Shown: one piece after another, positions 1 through 5,687 of the stretch | Layout of the letters: every line of letters begins with the position of its first letter | Numbering within the stretch: position 1 is the first letter of the stretch | NCBI GenBank assembly: GCA_041685935.1 | Contig: JAWLES010000158.1 | Coordinates: 1 to 5,687 of the forward strand | DNA from: JAIPEK01 sp041685935 | GTDB taxonomy: Bacteria > Desulfobacterota > Desulfobacteria > Desulfobacterales > Desulfobacteraceae | DNA length: 5,687 bases | Direction of reading: 5' to 3' | The notes under the pieces: model-generated | What the model was told of the DNA's origin: nothing | Databases searched by the model: none | Seen by the model: the letters and a program-made list of their open reading frames with translations, nothing else | Translations under genes and position numbers: made by a program

Positions 1-400
1 CATGCAGCTTCAAGCCCTTGAGGCCGGAATCAAACGCCTCCTGCAGGATCTCTTCAGCATTTTCCTCTCCGGGATATACTGTGGCCATGCCTGTCACCCG
101 GCCCTTGAACTGAGTGCATTTCTCCCCCATATACCGGTTCAGCTGTCTTGCAATTCCAGGCTTGTGCGCATACTGAAACGCGACCACATGAAAGATACCA
201 CGGGACAGAAGAAAGTCAATCAGTTGGGACGTTTTCATCTGATACCTGATCTGCCAGGCATTCGTGTCAAACCACTTATGGATTGCGGAAAAAAGATCCC
301 ATGGAAAAATGTGAACATGGGAATCGACCACCCGGGGAAACCCTGCTGGAACACTTTCTCCTTGCCTGTCCTGAATCAAAGGTTTTACGTTTTTAAGCAT
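1..400 (-). CDS. Amidohydrolase-2 family metal-dependent hydrolase, N-terminal part (cut by left edge)
   Basis: An open frame runs from ATG at 400 to the window edge without a stop, giving 133 residues. Residues 26-30 read DSHVH, the N-terminal HxH metal motif of the amidohydrolase superfamily at the end of the first barrel strand, followed by IFPWD. The visible part ends at residues 127-133 in GLKGLKLH, a segment typical of the Amidohydro_2 (PF04909, ACMSD-like TIM-barrel) group. The later metal-binding His and Asp lie outside the window. A modest ribosome binding site, AGGTG at 406-410, sits 5 bases before the ATG. The frame stays open upstream to a TAA at 461-463 but offers only a TTG (424) as alternative start. 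The gene lies 46 bases after the stop of the flavoprotein gene, so co-transcription is likely. Members include hydrolases and non-oxidative decarboxylases; the substrate cannot be told here. A longer open frame on the plus strand covers the same bases but shows no family motif. Confidence 0.85.
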   Translation of the reverse strand, partial: MLKNVKPLIQDRQGESVPAGFPRVVDSHVHIFPWDLFSAIHKWFDTNAWQIRYQMKTSQLIDFLLSRGIFHVVAFQYAHKPGIARQLNRYMGEKCTQFKGRVTGMATVYPGEENAEEILQEAFDSGLKGLKLH

Positions 401-446
401 AAAAACACCTGCAAGCTGCAGCAAATCCCGTGGAGTGATCTGCTCT

Positions 447-1085
447 CTATCTATTTTTGTTTATCGATACAGAGAGCTTCTTCCCTAATCGGTGAGCTTT
501 GTCCATTGCCTGGTCATCATTTTTCACTTTTCCTTTATCAAAAATCCTGAGCACTGCCAGCTCCCCTATTATTTCATAGCCAAGCGCTTCAAGCGGTTTT
601 TTCATAGCTTCTAAAGTAAACCCCATATCTTCAATGGATTCCTGTTCACATATTGCGGCAACCACAGCCTTTCTGTTCTGATCAGCCAAATTGCTGGACC
701 AGCTCCTCGGTCGGTCATTTTCAAAATTATAAAAACAATAAAGCCGGTCGATAAATGCTTTCATCCAGGAGGTGAGATTATAGTTGTGAGTCGGCGACAC
801 AAGCACTAATCCCTTTGAGGCCGCCAGTTCCGGATACACCAGTGACATGCCGTCGATCAGGCCTGTACATATCTTATCCTTTCTGCATTTTTCACATCCT
901 ATGCATCCGCTGAAGTCGATATCCGTTAAATTGTAGTGATCAGAATGAACTTCCTCCAGGTTAACTCCGGACATAATTCTATTGAGCAGTACGTCTGAGT
1001 TCCCGTTCCTCCTGGGACTTCCGCTGAATCCAATTACTTTATTCTCCGGATTCATATTTTTCAGATTAATAAGTGATAACGGCAT
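447..1085 (-). CDS. Flavodoxin-fold FMN-binding iron-sulfur flavoprotein (Isf-like)
   Basis: This 212-residue protein has the flavodoxin fold of the NADPH-dependent FMN reductase family (PF03358). Residues 19-30, GFSGSPRRNGNS, form the FMN phosphate-binding loop, and 97-114 hold SPTHNYNL...MKAFIDR, the second flavin-contact segment. Between them, C61, C64, C67 and C73 give CX2CX2CX5C, the compact motif that binds a [4Fe-4S] cluster in the archaeal iron-sulfur flavoprotein Isf. This supports a soluble FMN plus [4Fe-4S] electron carrier or oxidoreductase, perhaps for reducing small oxidants; its true partner is unknown. The frame extends to an ATG at 1118, but ATG 1085 has AGGAGG 8 bases upstream and leaves a normal-length N-terminus, so I chose 1085. 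Sampled lines (541-780 and 901-960) contain 128 G+C of 300, clearly below the genes to the right. It is probably co-transcribed with the downstream amidohydrolase. The Cys motif also occurs in uncharacterised flavodoxin-family proteins, so the Isf name is provisional. Confidence 0.88.
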   Translation of the reverse strand: MPLSLINLKNMNPENKVIGFSGSPRRNGNSDVLLNRIMSGVNLEEVHSDHYNLTDIDFSGCIGCEKCRKDKICTGLIDGMSLVYPELAASKGLVLVSPTHNYNLTSWMKAFIDRLYCFYNFENDRPRSWSSNLADQNRKAVVAAICEQESIEDMGFTLEAMKKPLEALGYEIIGELAVLRIFDKGKVKNDDQAMDKAHRLGKKLSVSINKNR

Positions 1086-1093
1086 AATCACAT

Positions 1094-1099
1094 CCTCCT
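1094..1099 (-). promoter_or_regulatory. Shine-Dalgarno AGGAGG deciding the flavoprotein start
   Basis: A perfect AGGAGG on the minus strand lies 8 bases before ATG 1085. It falls inside the reading frame that would follow from the upstream ATG at 1118. This argues that the N-terminal 11 codons of the longer frame are untranslated leader. Confidence 0.8.
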
Positions 1100-1108
1100 G
1101 TGGATAGG

Positions 1109-1203
1109 GATTTTCCACTTATTGTTTTAATATACCCAAACAAATGGAAAATCAGGCATAATTTTTCCACTTTTGGCTCTTGTATTAAATAACATGGAAA
1201 ATC
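1109..1203. repeat. Two tandem inverted-repeat units built from GATTTTCCA / TGGAAAATC
   Basis: Four boxes alternate in orientation: GATTTTCCA at 1109-1117, TGGAAAATC at 1145-1153, ATTTTTCCA at 1161-1169 and TGGAAAATC at 1195-1203. Each convergent pair is an inverted repeat with a 27- or 25-base spacer, and the two pairs repeat at a step of about 50 bases. In both units CTT follows the first box. The box nearest the gene starts about 24 bases upstream of its start codon. Possible meanings are a regulator binding array for the flavoprotein operon or a duplicated AT-rich segment. The sequence shows the repeats; a function is inference. Confidence 0.6.
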
Positions 1204-1286
1204 ACTCAAACTTTATGAACCATACACAAAAATTTTATACGGGGCAAGACAGGAATGTAAGGGGTGTTAGGGTGTAGCAAGCCGGG

Positions 1287-1319
1287 ATAAAAGCCCGGGA
1301 GCTTTTGTGACTCCCGGGC
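1287..1319 (-). terminator. Rho-independent terminator of the transporter gene
   Basis: A perfect 9-bp stem, GCCCGGGAG (1293-1301) with CTCCCGGGC (1311-1319), encloses a 9-base loop. Read on the minus strand, the stem is followed by TTTTAT (1292-1287). It begins 16 bases past the transporter stop codon, which ends at 1335. Stem strength, position and U-run all fit an intrinsic terminator. Confidence 0.85.
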
Positions 1320-1334
1320 GGAGAATGTTTTCCG

Positions 1335-2654
1335 TTATCCGATTCCGCCGAATGCAATATTCAGAATCATTACGAGCAGGGCCACGGATACGAATACGTA
1401 TTTGGCATAGGGTTCGAACCATTTTCCGAAGCGCCTGGCAGCGTTTTTATTGATTTCGGCCCGGGCCTTGTCAGCTCCGAAGATCCAGAAAAAGACCACT
1501 GCTGATACCAGGGCGCCGAACGGCAGGACATAAACGGTTGCGATGTCTGCCCACAGCCCGAACCTTGCCATGTCGGTATCAAGGGGCAGGCCGATAACAA
1601 AGGCGATCAGGCTCAGCACTATCACCGCCCATGTTCTGGAAATGCCGGTTTTATCCATGAATCCGTCCACAGCCGGTTCAAGCATGCTAACCGAAGAGGA
1701 AAAGCCGGCAAATACCACTGAAAGGAAGAACAGGATGCCGAATATATGACCTCCCGGCATCTGATCGAACACATTGGGGATGGTCACGAAAAGCAGTCCC
1801 GGGCCGGCTGCAGGATCCAGGTCAAACGCGAAAACAGCCGGTATGATGGCGAATGCCGCAAGCAGTGATGCCATGAAATTGAACAGGACCGTCTGCATGG
1901 AAGCGGAGGGTATGTCGGTATCGTCCCTGGCGTAGCTTCCGTAGACCAGCATGGTGGCACCGCCCAGGCTCAGGGTGAAAAACGCCTGTCCCAGCGCCAT
2001 GACCCAGGTTTCGGTTTCAGCAAGTTTGGCCCAGTCAGGCACAAACATGTATGCAAGACCGTCCCCTGCGCCGGGAAGGGTAACGGATCTGATCAGCAGA
2101 ATAACAAGAATCCCGAAAAGAACAGGCATCATGATTCTGTTTGCCTTTTCGATTCCCTTCTGCACCCCGAAAAGCACGATCACCATTGTGCCGAGAACGG
2201 CTGCCGCATGCCAGCCTATGGTTTCACCGGTTCCGGTGAAGGTGCCGAAGTATTCAGGGATGTTCATGCTGCTGAAGGCTCCTGTCACGGAAAGGACAAA
2301 GTATTTCAGGAGCCACCCGATCACGATGGCGTAGAATATGTATACCGCAAAAACCGCCATTACCGGGATAAATCCCAGGGCCGCCCCTATCTTGCCGGTA
2401 CCGGTTTTCCTTGCTTCAAACACGTTTCTGAATGCGCCGATGGCCCCTTTGCGCTGGCTTCGCCCGAATGCCCACTCCTCCATCAGGCCGACACTGGCGA
2501 TACAGAAAACAAACAGAAGATACGGTATTAAAAAAGCGGCTCCTCCGTACGCGCCCATGCGCCATGAAAAAAGCCATATGTTGCCGAGGCCTATGGCCGA
2601 TCCCACGCTGGCCAGTATAAACCCCATTTTCCCGGTCCATCTTTCCCTTTTCAT
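1335..2654 (-). CDS. Neurotransmitter:sodium symporter (SNF/NSS) family transporter, 11-TM bacterial type
   Basis: This 439-residue, very hydrophobic inner-membrane protein belongs to the SNF family (PF00209; LeuT fold), which couples uptake of amino acids or related amines to sodium. TM1 holds GSAIGLGNIW (18-27); G18, A20, I21 and N25 match LeuT sodium-site positions G20, A22, V23 and N27. T227 in TM6, N259 in TM7 and A316/S319/S320 in TM8 match the remaining sodium ligands (LeuT T254, N286, A351, T354, S355). Y108 fits the substrate-site tyrosine of TM3. FGADKARAEIN (392-402) closely resembles LeuT after TM10. The length suits the 11-TM bacterial type such as MhsT or Tyt1 rather than 12-TM LeuT. 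The end of TM1 is odd: the usual RFP reads LFS (28-30), so the gate arginine (LeuT R30) is missing. The start has AGGAGG 4 bases upstream (2659-2664). The gene is monocistronic, between its own promoter candidate and terminator. The substrate cannot be assigned. LeuT numbering is from memory. Confidence 0.93.
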   Translation of the reverse strand: MKRERWTGKMGFILASVGSAIGLGNIWLFSWRMGAYGGAAFLIPYLLFVFCIASVGLMEEWAFGRSQRKGAIGAFRNVFEARKTGTGKIGAALGFIPVMAVFAVYIFYAIVIGWLLKYFVLSVTGAFSSMNIPEYFGTFTGTGETIGWHAAAVLGTMVIVLFGVQKGIEKANRIMMPVLFGILVILLIRSVTLPGAGDGLAYMFVPDWAKLAETETWVMALGQAFFTLSLGGATMLVYGSYARDDTDIPSASMQTVLFNFMASLLAAFAIIPAVFAFDLDPAAGPGLLFVTIPNVFDQMPGGHIFGILFFLSVVFAGFSSSVSMLEPAVDGFMDKTGISRTWAVIVLSLIAFVIGLPLDTDMARFGLWADIATVYVLPFGALVSAVVFFWIFGADKARAEINKNAARRFGKWFEPYAKYVFVSVALLVMILNIAFGGIG

Positions 2655-2670
2655 GAAACCTCCTATAATT

Positions 2671-2690
2671 ATTCAGCTTTCAGGCTGAAT
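2671..2690. promoter_or_regulatory. Palindrome overlapping the transporter promoter and leader
   Basis: ATTCAGC (2671-2677) and GCTGAAT (2684-2690) form a perfect 7-bp inverted repeat around a 6-base centre. It overlaps the candidate -10 and the expected transcription start, and ends 6 bases before the ribosome binding site. It could be a repressor operator or a small leader hairpin. There is no U-run that would make it a terminator. Confidence 0.4.
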
Positions 2691-2714
2691 ACTGAAAACC
2701 GCAGGGGTTGTCAA
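2686..2714 (-). promoter_or_regulatory. Candidate sigma-70 promoter of the transporter gene
   Basis: On the minus strand a perfect TTGACA (2714-2709) is followed after 17 bases by TATTCA (2691-2686). The -10 matches consensus at only its first three bases. It lies between the fumarase terminator and the transporter, giving a leader of roughly 25-30 bases. The -35 is strong evidence and the -10 is weak. Confidence 0.45.
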
Positions 2715-2745
2715 GGACAAAAAATATTTTGCATAAATTCGAAAC

Positions 2746-2782
2746 GCAAATGCCGGATTTACGTCCTGACTCCGGCATTTGC
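2746..2782 (-). terminator. Long inverted repeat, probable terminator of the frd-fumarase operon
   Basis: GCAAATGCCGGA (2746-2757) and TCCGGCATTTGC (2771-2782) form a perfect 12-bp stem with a 13-base loop, starting 31 bases after the fumarase stop. On the minus strand the stem's AT-rich foot gives ATTTGC, followed by GTTTCGAATTT. This is T-rich but not a clean U-run, so termination is likely rather than certain. The plus-strand side is also T-rich. Confidence 0.65.
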
Positions 2783-2813
2783 ATTTGTTTTACAGGTTGA
2801 AATTGTTTGTGGA

Positions 2814-4424
2814 TCAGTCGATTTGAGCATAGAAGTCGTTGCCCTTGTCATCCACGATGATAAAGGCGGGAAAATCCTCGACAGTGATCATAAAGACCGC
2901 TTCCATGCCGAGCTCTTCATATTCAACAAGCTCCACACTCCTGATACAGTCCCGCCCCAGCCGTGCGGCAGGACCGCCTGGCGATCCGAGATAGAATCCT
3001 CCGTATGTTTTGCATGCATCCGTTACCTGCTGTGACCGGTTCCCCTTGGCCAGCATGATCATGGAGGCCCCTTGCTTCTGGAACTCGGGCACGTACGGGT
3101 CCATCCGGCCGGCAGTGGTGGGGCCGAAGGAACCGGAAGCCTGTCCGTCAGGGGTTTTGGCCGGGCCTGCGTAGTAGATGATGTGGTTCTTGATATAATC
3201 GGGAAGACCTTCCCCCCGGTCCAGACGCTCCTTGAACTTGGAATGTGCGATATCTCTTGCCACAATTATCTTGCCGGACAGCAGAAGCCGCGTGGAAACG
3301 GGATACTGACTGAGCTGAACCCGGATCTCGTCCATGGGCCGGTCCAGGTCCACCTTAACCGCTTCGGCCATGGCTGGCTCGGTGTCCGGCAGGTATCTGG
3401 ACGGATCATCCTCGAGTTTTTCCACAAACAAACCGTTTTCATTGATCTTGGCCTTGATCTGCCGGTCCGCGCTGCAGCTCACCCCGATGCCCACCGGGCA
3501 GGAGGCCCCGTGCCTGGGAAGCCGGATCACCCGGACATCCAGGGCAAAGTGCTTTCCGCCGAACTGGGCGCCCAGGCCCAAAGATTGAGCCCGTTCCATC
3601 ACCTTTTGCTCGATCCGGGTATCCCGGATGGCATGGCCTGTGATGTCCCCTTTTTCCGGCAGGGAATCAAGATACCTGGCCGATGCCAGTTTCACGGTCT
3701 TGAGATTGGCCTCGGCAGATGTTCCGCCGATCACGAACGCGATGTAATAGGGCGGGCAGGCCGCCGTTCCCAGGGACTTCATCTTTTCGGCAAGAAAATC
3801 CACCAGTCCCTCCTCGGAGTTCAGCACCGCCTTGGTCATCTGGTAGAGAAAGGTCTTGTTGGCTGACCCTCCTCCCTTGGCCATGAAAAGGAACCTGTAT
3901 TCATCCCCCTGGACAGCGCTGATGTCGATCTGGGCAGGCAGGTTGCATTTGGTGTTCTGTTCGTCAAACACGGTCAGGGGAGCGTTCTGGGAATACCGCA
4001 GATACCCTTGGGTATACGCATCAAAAACTCCTTTGGAGAGCATCTTTTCATCATCCCCTCCAGTGAAGACCTGCTGCCCTTTTTTACCCATTACAATGGC
4101 AGTGCCGGTGTCCTGGCACATGGGATACACCATGTCCGCGGAAATCACCGCATTTTTCAAAAGCTCCAGCGCCACGTACCTGTCGTTGTCCGAAGCCCCG
4201 GGGTCATCCACAATCGCTTTCAGCTTTTGAAGATGTTCAGGCCGGTATTTGTGTGCCACGTCGGTGAATGCCCGCCTGGACAGTTCGGCAAGGCCCTCCG
4301 GGTCCACCTTGAGCATTTTTTTGCCTTCGAACTCACCTGTGGAGACATACCGGTCAGACACCAGTGTATATTCAGTCTCATCCCCCTTGAGGGGAAACAT
4401 GGTTTCAAATTTGAATTCCGTCAT
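2814..4424 (-). CDS. fumA: Fumarate hydratase, class I (single-chain, [4Fe-4S])
   Basis: This 536-residue cytoplasmic enzyme reversibly hydrates fumarate to malate. It is close to the length of E. coli FumA (548) and carries both domains in one chain. The N-terminal Fumerase domain (PF05681, about 45-330) has YPMCQDTG (100-107), ACPPYYIAFVIGGTSAEANL (222-241) and HGASCPVGIGVSCSADR (305-321). The C-terminal Fumerase_C domain (PF05683, about 370-530) has GSFGPTTAGRMDPYV (431-445), AKGNRSQQV (459-467) and GGFYLGSPGGPAA (475-487). C103, C223 and C317 are the likely cluster ligands; the 94-residue step from C223 to C317 equals that between C224 and C318 of E. coli FumA. The frame stays open to an ATG at 4532, but those 36 codons lie inside frdB. 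ATG 4424 begins 2 bases after the frdB stop, with GGAG 6 bases upstream, and matches the family N-terminus. Its place after frdAB fits succinate-fumarate-malate conversion. Such clusters are oxygen-labile, fitting an anaerobe. Confidence 0.97.
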   Translation of the reverse strand: MTEFKFETMFPLKGDETEYTLVSDRYVSTGEFEGKKMLKVDPEGLAELSRRAFTDVAHKYRPEHLQKLKAIVDDPGASDNDRYVALELLKNAVISADMVYPMCQDTGTAIVMGKKGQQVFTGGDDEKMLSKGVFDAYTQGYLRYSQNAPLTVFDEQNTKCNLPAQIDISAVQGDEYRFLFMAKGGGSANKTFLYQMTKAVLNSEEGLVDFLAEKMKSLGTAACPPYYIAFVIGGTSAEANLKTVKLASARYLDSLPEKGDITGHAIRDTRIEQKVMERAQSLGLGAQFGGKHFALDVRVIRLPRHGASCPVGIGVSCSADRQIKAKINENGLFVEKLEDDPSRYLPDTEPAMAEAVKVDLDRPMDEIRVQLSQYPVSTRLLLSGKIIVARDIAHSKFKERLDRGEGLPDYIKNHIIYYAGPAKTPDGQASGSFGPTTAGRMDPYVPEFQKQGASMIMLAKGNRSQQVTDACKTYGGFYLGSPGGPAARLGRDCIRSVELVEYEELGMEAVFMITVEDFPAFIIVDDKGNDFYAQID

Positions 4425-4426
4425 TT

Positions 4427-5218
4427 TCAGCTCCGTCTGGTAAACGCCATTTTCCGTCTGAGATACGCGATCCGGGTCTGGTGGGGCAGATCCTTGGGGC
4501 AGTAATCCTCGCACCCCAGAAGGGTCATGCACCCGAACACCCCGTCGTCATCGCCTATGATATCATAGTATTCCTCGTCCGACCGCTTGTCCCTTGGATC
4601 AACTGCATATCTGGCAAGCCGCATGAAACCGGCCGCCCCAAGAAAATCATCCCGCATTCTCCGAGTAGCGCATGCTGAAAGGCACACCCCGCATTCCACG
4701 CATCGCTCCAGCTCGTATATCTCGTCAGCCGTGTCCGGGTCCATGGTCTCCTCCAGTTTGTCAAGATCCACGTTGTCAGCGTGCTTGTCATGGATCCAAG
4801 ACTCCACACGCTCGCTCATGGCCCGGAACACCTTGCCCGTATTCACGGAAAGATCCCCGATCAGCTCGAACCCCGGAAGTGGAAGAAGCTTGATCACGCC
4901 GTCCGGGTAGTTGGCCGTGAGCGTCCGGCATGCAAGGCCGGGTGCGCCGTTGATGACCATGCCGCAGGAGCCGCATATGCCGGCCCTGCAGACAAAATCG
5001 AACTGGAGCGAAGGATCCTGGTATTCCCGGATCTCGTTCAGTGCTATAAATATGGTCATACCGGGTGCTTCTTTGACCCTGTAGGTTTTCATTTTAGGCG
5101 TATCCCCTTTTACCCGGGGATTGTACCTTAATATCTCAAAGGTCAGAGTTCTGGCGCTTTCCTGTATATCCTTCTTGTCCTGAGTATCCTGCTTTTCCTG
5201 TACTGCTTGCCCGCACAT
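4427..5218 (-). CDS. frdB: Fumarate reductase/succinate dehydrogenase iron-sulfur subunit
   Basis: This 263-residue subunit carries electrons between the flavin of FrdA and the membrane cytochrome b of a quinone-linked complex. The N-terminal plant-ferredoxin-like domain binds [2Fe-2S] through C77, C82, C85 and C97 (FVCRAGICGSCG, then LACRTLT). The C-terminal helical domain has C173, C176 and C179 plus C240 for [4Fe-4S], and C183, C230 and C236 for [3Fe-4S]. The segments GMTIFIALNEIRE, RVESWIH and DDDGVFGCMTLLGC match the Wolinella succinogenes FrdB type from memory. The start ATG overlaps the frdA stop by one base (TAATG), with AGGGGG 8 bases upstream. Compared with Wolinella FrdB (239), it has about 22 extra, charged, Gln/Asp/Lys-rich N-terminal residues. 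In sulfate reducers such complexes may oxidise succinate or reduce fumarate; the sequence does not decide the direction, so sdhB is an equally fair name. Confidence 0.96.
   Translation of the reverse strand: MCGQAVQEKQDTQDKKDIQESARTLTFEILRYNPRVKGDTPKMKTYRVKEAPGMTIFIALNEIREYQDPSLQFDFVCRAGICGSCGMVINGAPGLACRTLTANYPDGVIKLLPLPGFELIGDLSVNTGKVFRAMSERVESWIHDKHADNVDLDKLEETMDPDTADEIYELERCVECGVCLSACATRRMRDDFLGAAGFMRLARYAVDPRDKRSDEEYYDIIGDDDGVFGCMTLLGCEDYCPKDLPHQTRIAYLRRKMAFTRRS
4431..4434 (-). promoter_or_regulatory. Ribosome binding site for fumarase inside the frdB end
   Basis: GGAG lies within the last codons of frdB, 6 bases before ATG 4424. It supports the internal start over the longer open frame beginning at 4532, and suggests that fumarase translation is coupled to termination of frdB. 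Confidence 0.65.
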
Positions 5219-5687
5219 TATTTAAACCCCCTGCCTACTCGTTCATTCCTGCCGGTGAATTTTACCGGAATATCAACGGGATTGATCATCTCCTGTACCT
5301 CGAACCGGTCCGCGTCAGGATTTTCCTGTTTCACGGTTTCAATTTCCCCGATCCGCTTTTCCGTGTCAGGGTGGGGAATAATATTGTCCACCCCGTATCC
5401 CCTGGATGCCGGGGGCATCTCCATCTTCATCACATCAAGCGGCTCGTAGTTCACTTCCGGAAGGTCCTCGTCCTCGCTTTTCCAGGTTGTCAACGTCCGG
5501 TTAAGCCAGTCCCTGTCGTTTCTTTCAGGGTAATCTTCCCTTGCATGGGCGCCGCGGCTTTCCGTCCTCAGCATAGCACCGTACGCCACACACTGGGCAA
5601 GCTTGATCATCTTGGGCACCCGGATGGCTTCCACAAGTTCCGGGTTGGAAGAGCTGATCCGGTTTCGAAGCGCAATGTTTTTCGCCC
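5218..5687 (-). CDS. frdA: Fumarate reductase/succinate dehydrogenase flavoprotein subunit, C-terminal part (cut by right edge)
   Basis: The last 155 codons are present, and the frame continues open through the window edge. The visible part is the C-terminal helical domain and tail of the FAD-carrying catalytic subunit (PF02910 region). SNPELVEAIRVPKMIKLAQC leads into ESRGAHAREDYPERNDRDWL, a strongly conserved stretch of the family. The tail, with MKMEMPPASRGYG and ending NERVGRGFK, resembles the Wolinella-type FrdA C-terminus. The FAD-binding domain, the capping domain with the active-site arginine, and the start are outside the window. The stop TAA shares its last base with the frdB ATG, so the two subunits are translationally coupled. 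A cytochrome b subunit (frdC) would be expected upstream, as in the Wolinella frdCAB order, but cannot be seen. Confidence 0.95.
   Translation of the reverse strand, partial: AKNIALRNRISSSNPELVEAIRVPKMIKLAQCVAYGAMLRTESRGAHAREDYPERNDRDWLNRTLTTWKSEDEDLPEVNYEPLDVMKMEMPPASRGYGVDNIIPHPDTEKRIGEIETVKQENPDADRFEVQEMINPVDIPVKFTGRNERVGRGFK

Larger units (their letters stand above)
1086..1334. other. AT-rich intergenic region between transporter and flavoprotein genes
   Basis: This 249-base gap has no supported gene. Its right end (1287-1319) holds the transporter terminator. Its left half (1109-1203) holds four alternating copies of a TGGAAAATC-like box. The promoter of the flavoprotein gene should lie here. 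I found no convincing -35/-10 pair: TATATT (minus strand, 1134-1129) is a possible -10 but lacks a good -35, and TTGAGT (1209-1204) has no good -10 at proper spacing. The line 1141-1200 has 18 G+C of 60. Confidence 0.6.

Noticed and set aside
2..550. 182-codon open frame on the plus strand
   Set aside because: It lies antisense to the amidohydrolase, which has DSHVH and GLKGLKLH motifs, and to the end of the flavoprotein gene. Its translation shows no recognisable domain.
1086..1118. Flavoprotein start at ATG 1118
   Set aside because: The AGGAGG at 1094-1099 is placed for ATG 1085. No ribosome binding site serves 1118, and a regulatory box (1109-1117) overlaps it.
1109..1203. CRISPR-like array
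   Set aside because: The boxes are only 8-9 bases, alternate in orientation and number four. There are no 23-37 base direct repeats with unique spacers.
3072..3866. 264-codon open frame on the plus strand
   Set aside because: It is antisense to well-conserved fumarase coding sequence in GC-rich DNA, where long antisense frames arise by chance. It has no domain signature.
4008..4505. 165-codon open frame on the plus strand
   Set aside because: It is antisense to the fumarase N-terminal region and the frdB end, with no recognisable motif.
4425..4532. 36-codon N-terminal extension of fumarase from ATG 4532
   Set aside because: It overlaps frdB in another frame, has no family similarity, and the internal ATG at 4424 has a ribosome binding site and the expected N-terminus.

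Overview
All recognisable genes lie on the minus strand, so transcription runs from high to low coordinates. The genes suggest an anaerobic bacterium, most likely a sulfate reducer of the Desulfobacterota (Desulfobacteraceae-like). The main reason is a Wolinella-type fumarate reductase/succinate dehydrogenase next to an oxygen-sensitive class I [4Fe-4S] fumarase. The taxonomic guess is inference from gene types and was not searched.

Region 5687-2814 is a tight operon. It holds the C-terminal part of the flavoprotein subunit frdA (cut by the right edge), then frdB, whose ATG shares one base with the frdA stop, then a single-chain class I fumarase starting 2 bases after the frdB stop. Together these interconvert succinate, fumarate and malate, with electrons exchanged with the quinone pool through a membrane cytochrome subunit. 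That subunit is probably encoded just upstream, outside the window. A 12-bp inverted repeat at 2746-2782 probably ends the transcript.

Region 2714-1287 is a single-gene unit. It has a candidate promoter (perfect TTGACA) overlapping a small palindrome, an 11-TM-type neurotransmitter:sodium symporter (SNF/NSS) family transporter, and a clear rho-independent terminator. The transporter lacks the usual RFP sequence at the end of TM1, including the arginine of the extracellular gate.

Region 1260-1 is lower in GC within its first gene. It holds an intergenic stretch with four alternating TGGAAAATC-type boxes, a flavoprotein with the CX2CX2CX5C cluster motif of archaeal iron-sulfur flavoproteins, and the first 133 codons of an amidohydrolase-2 family metal-dependent hydrolase that runs off the left edge. 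The last two probably form an operon of unknown pathway.

Most of the window is ordinary central metabolism. The parts worth a second look are the unusual transporter gate, the box array at 1109-1203, and the Isf-like/amidohydrolase pair. I saw no tRNA, rRNA, CRISPR array or insertion sequence.
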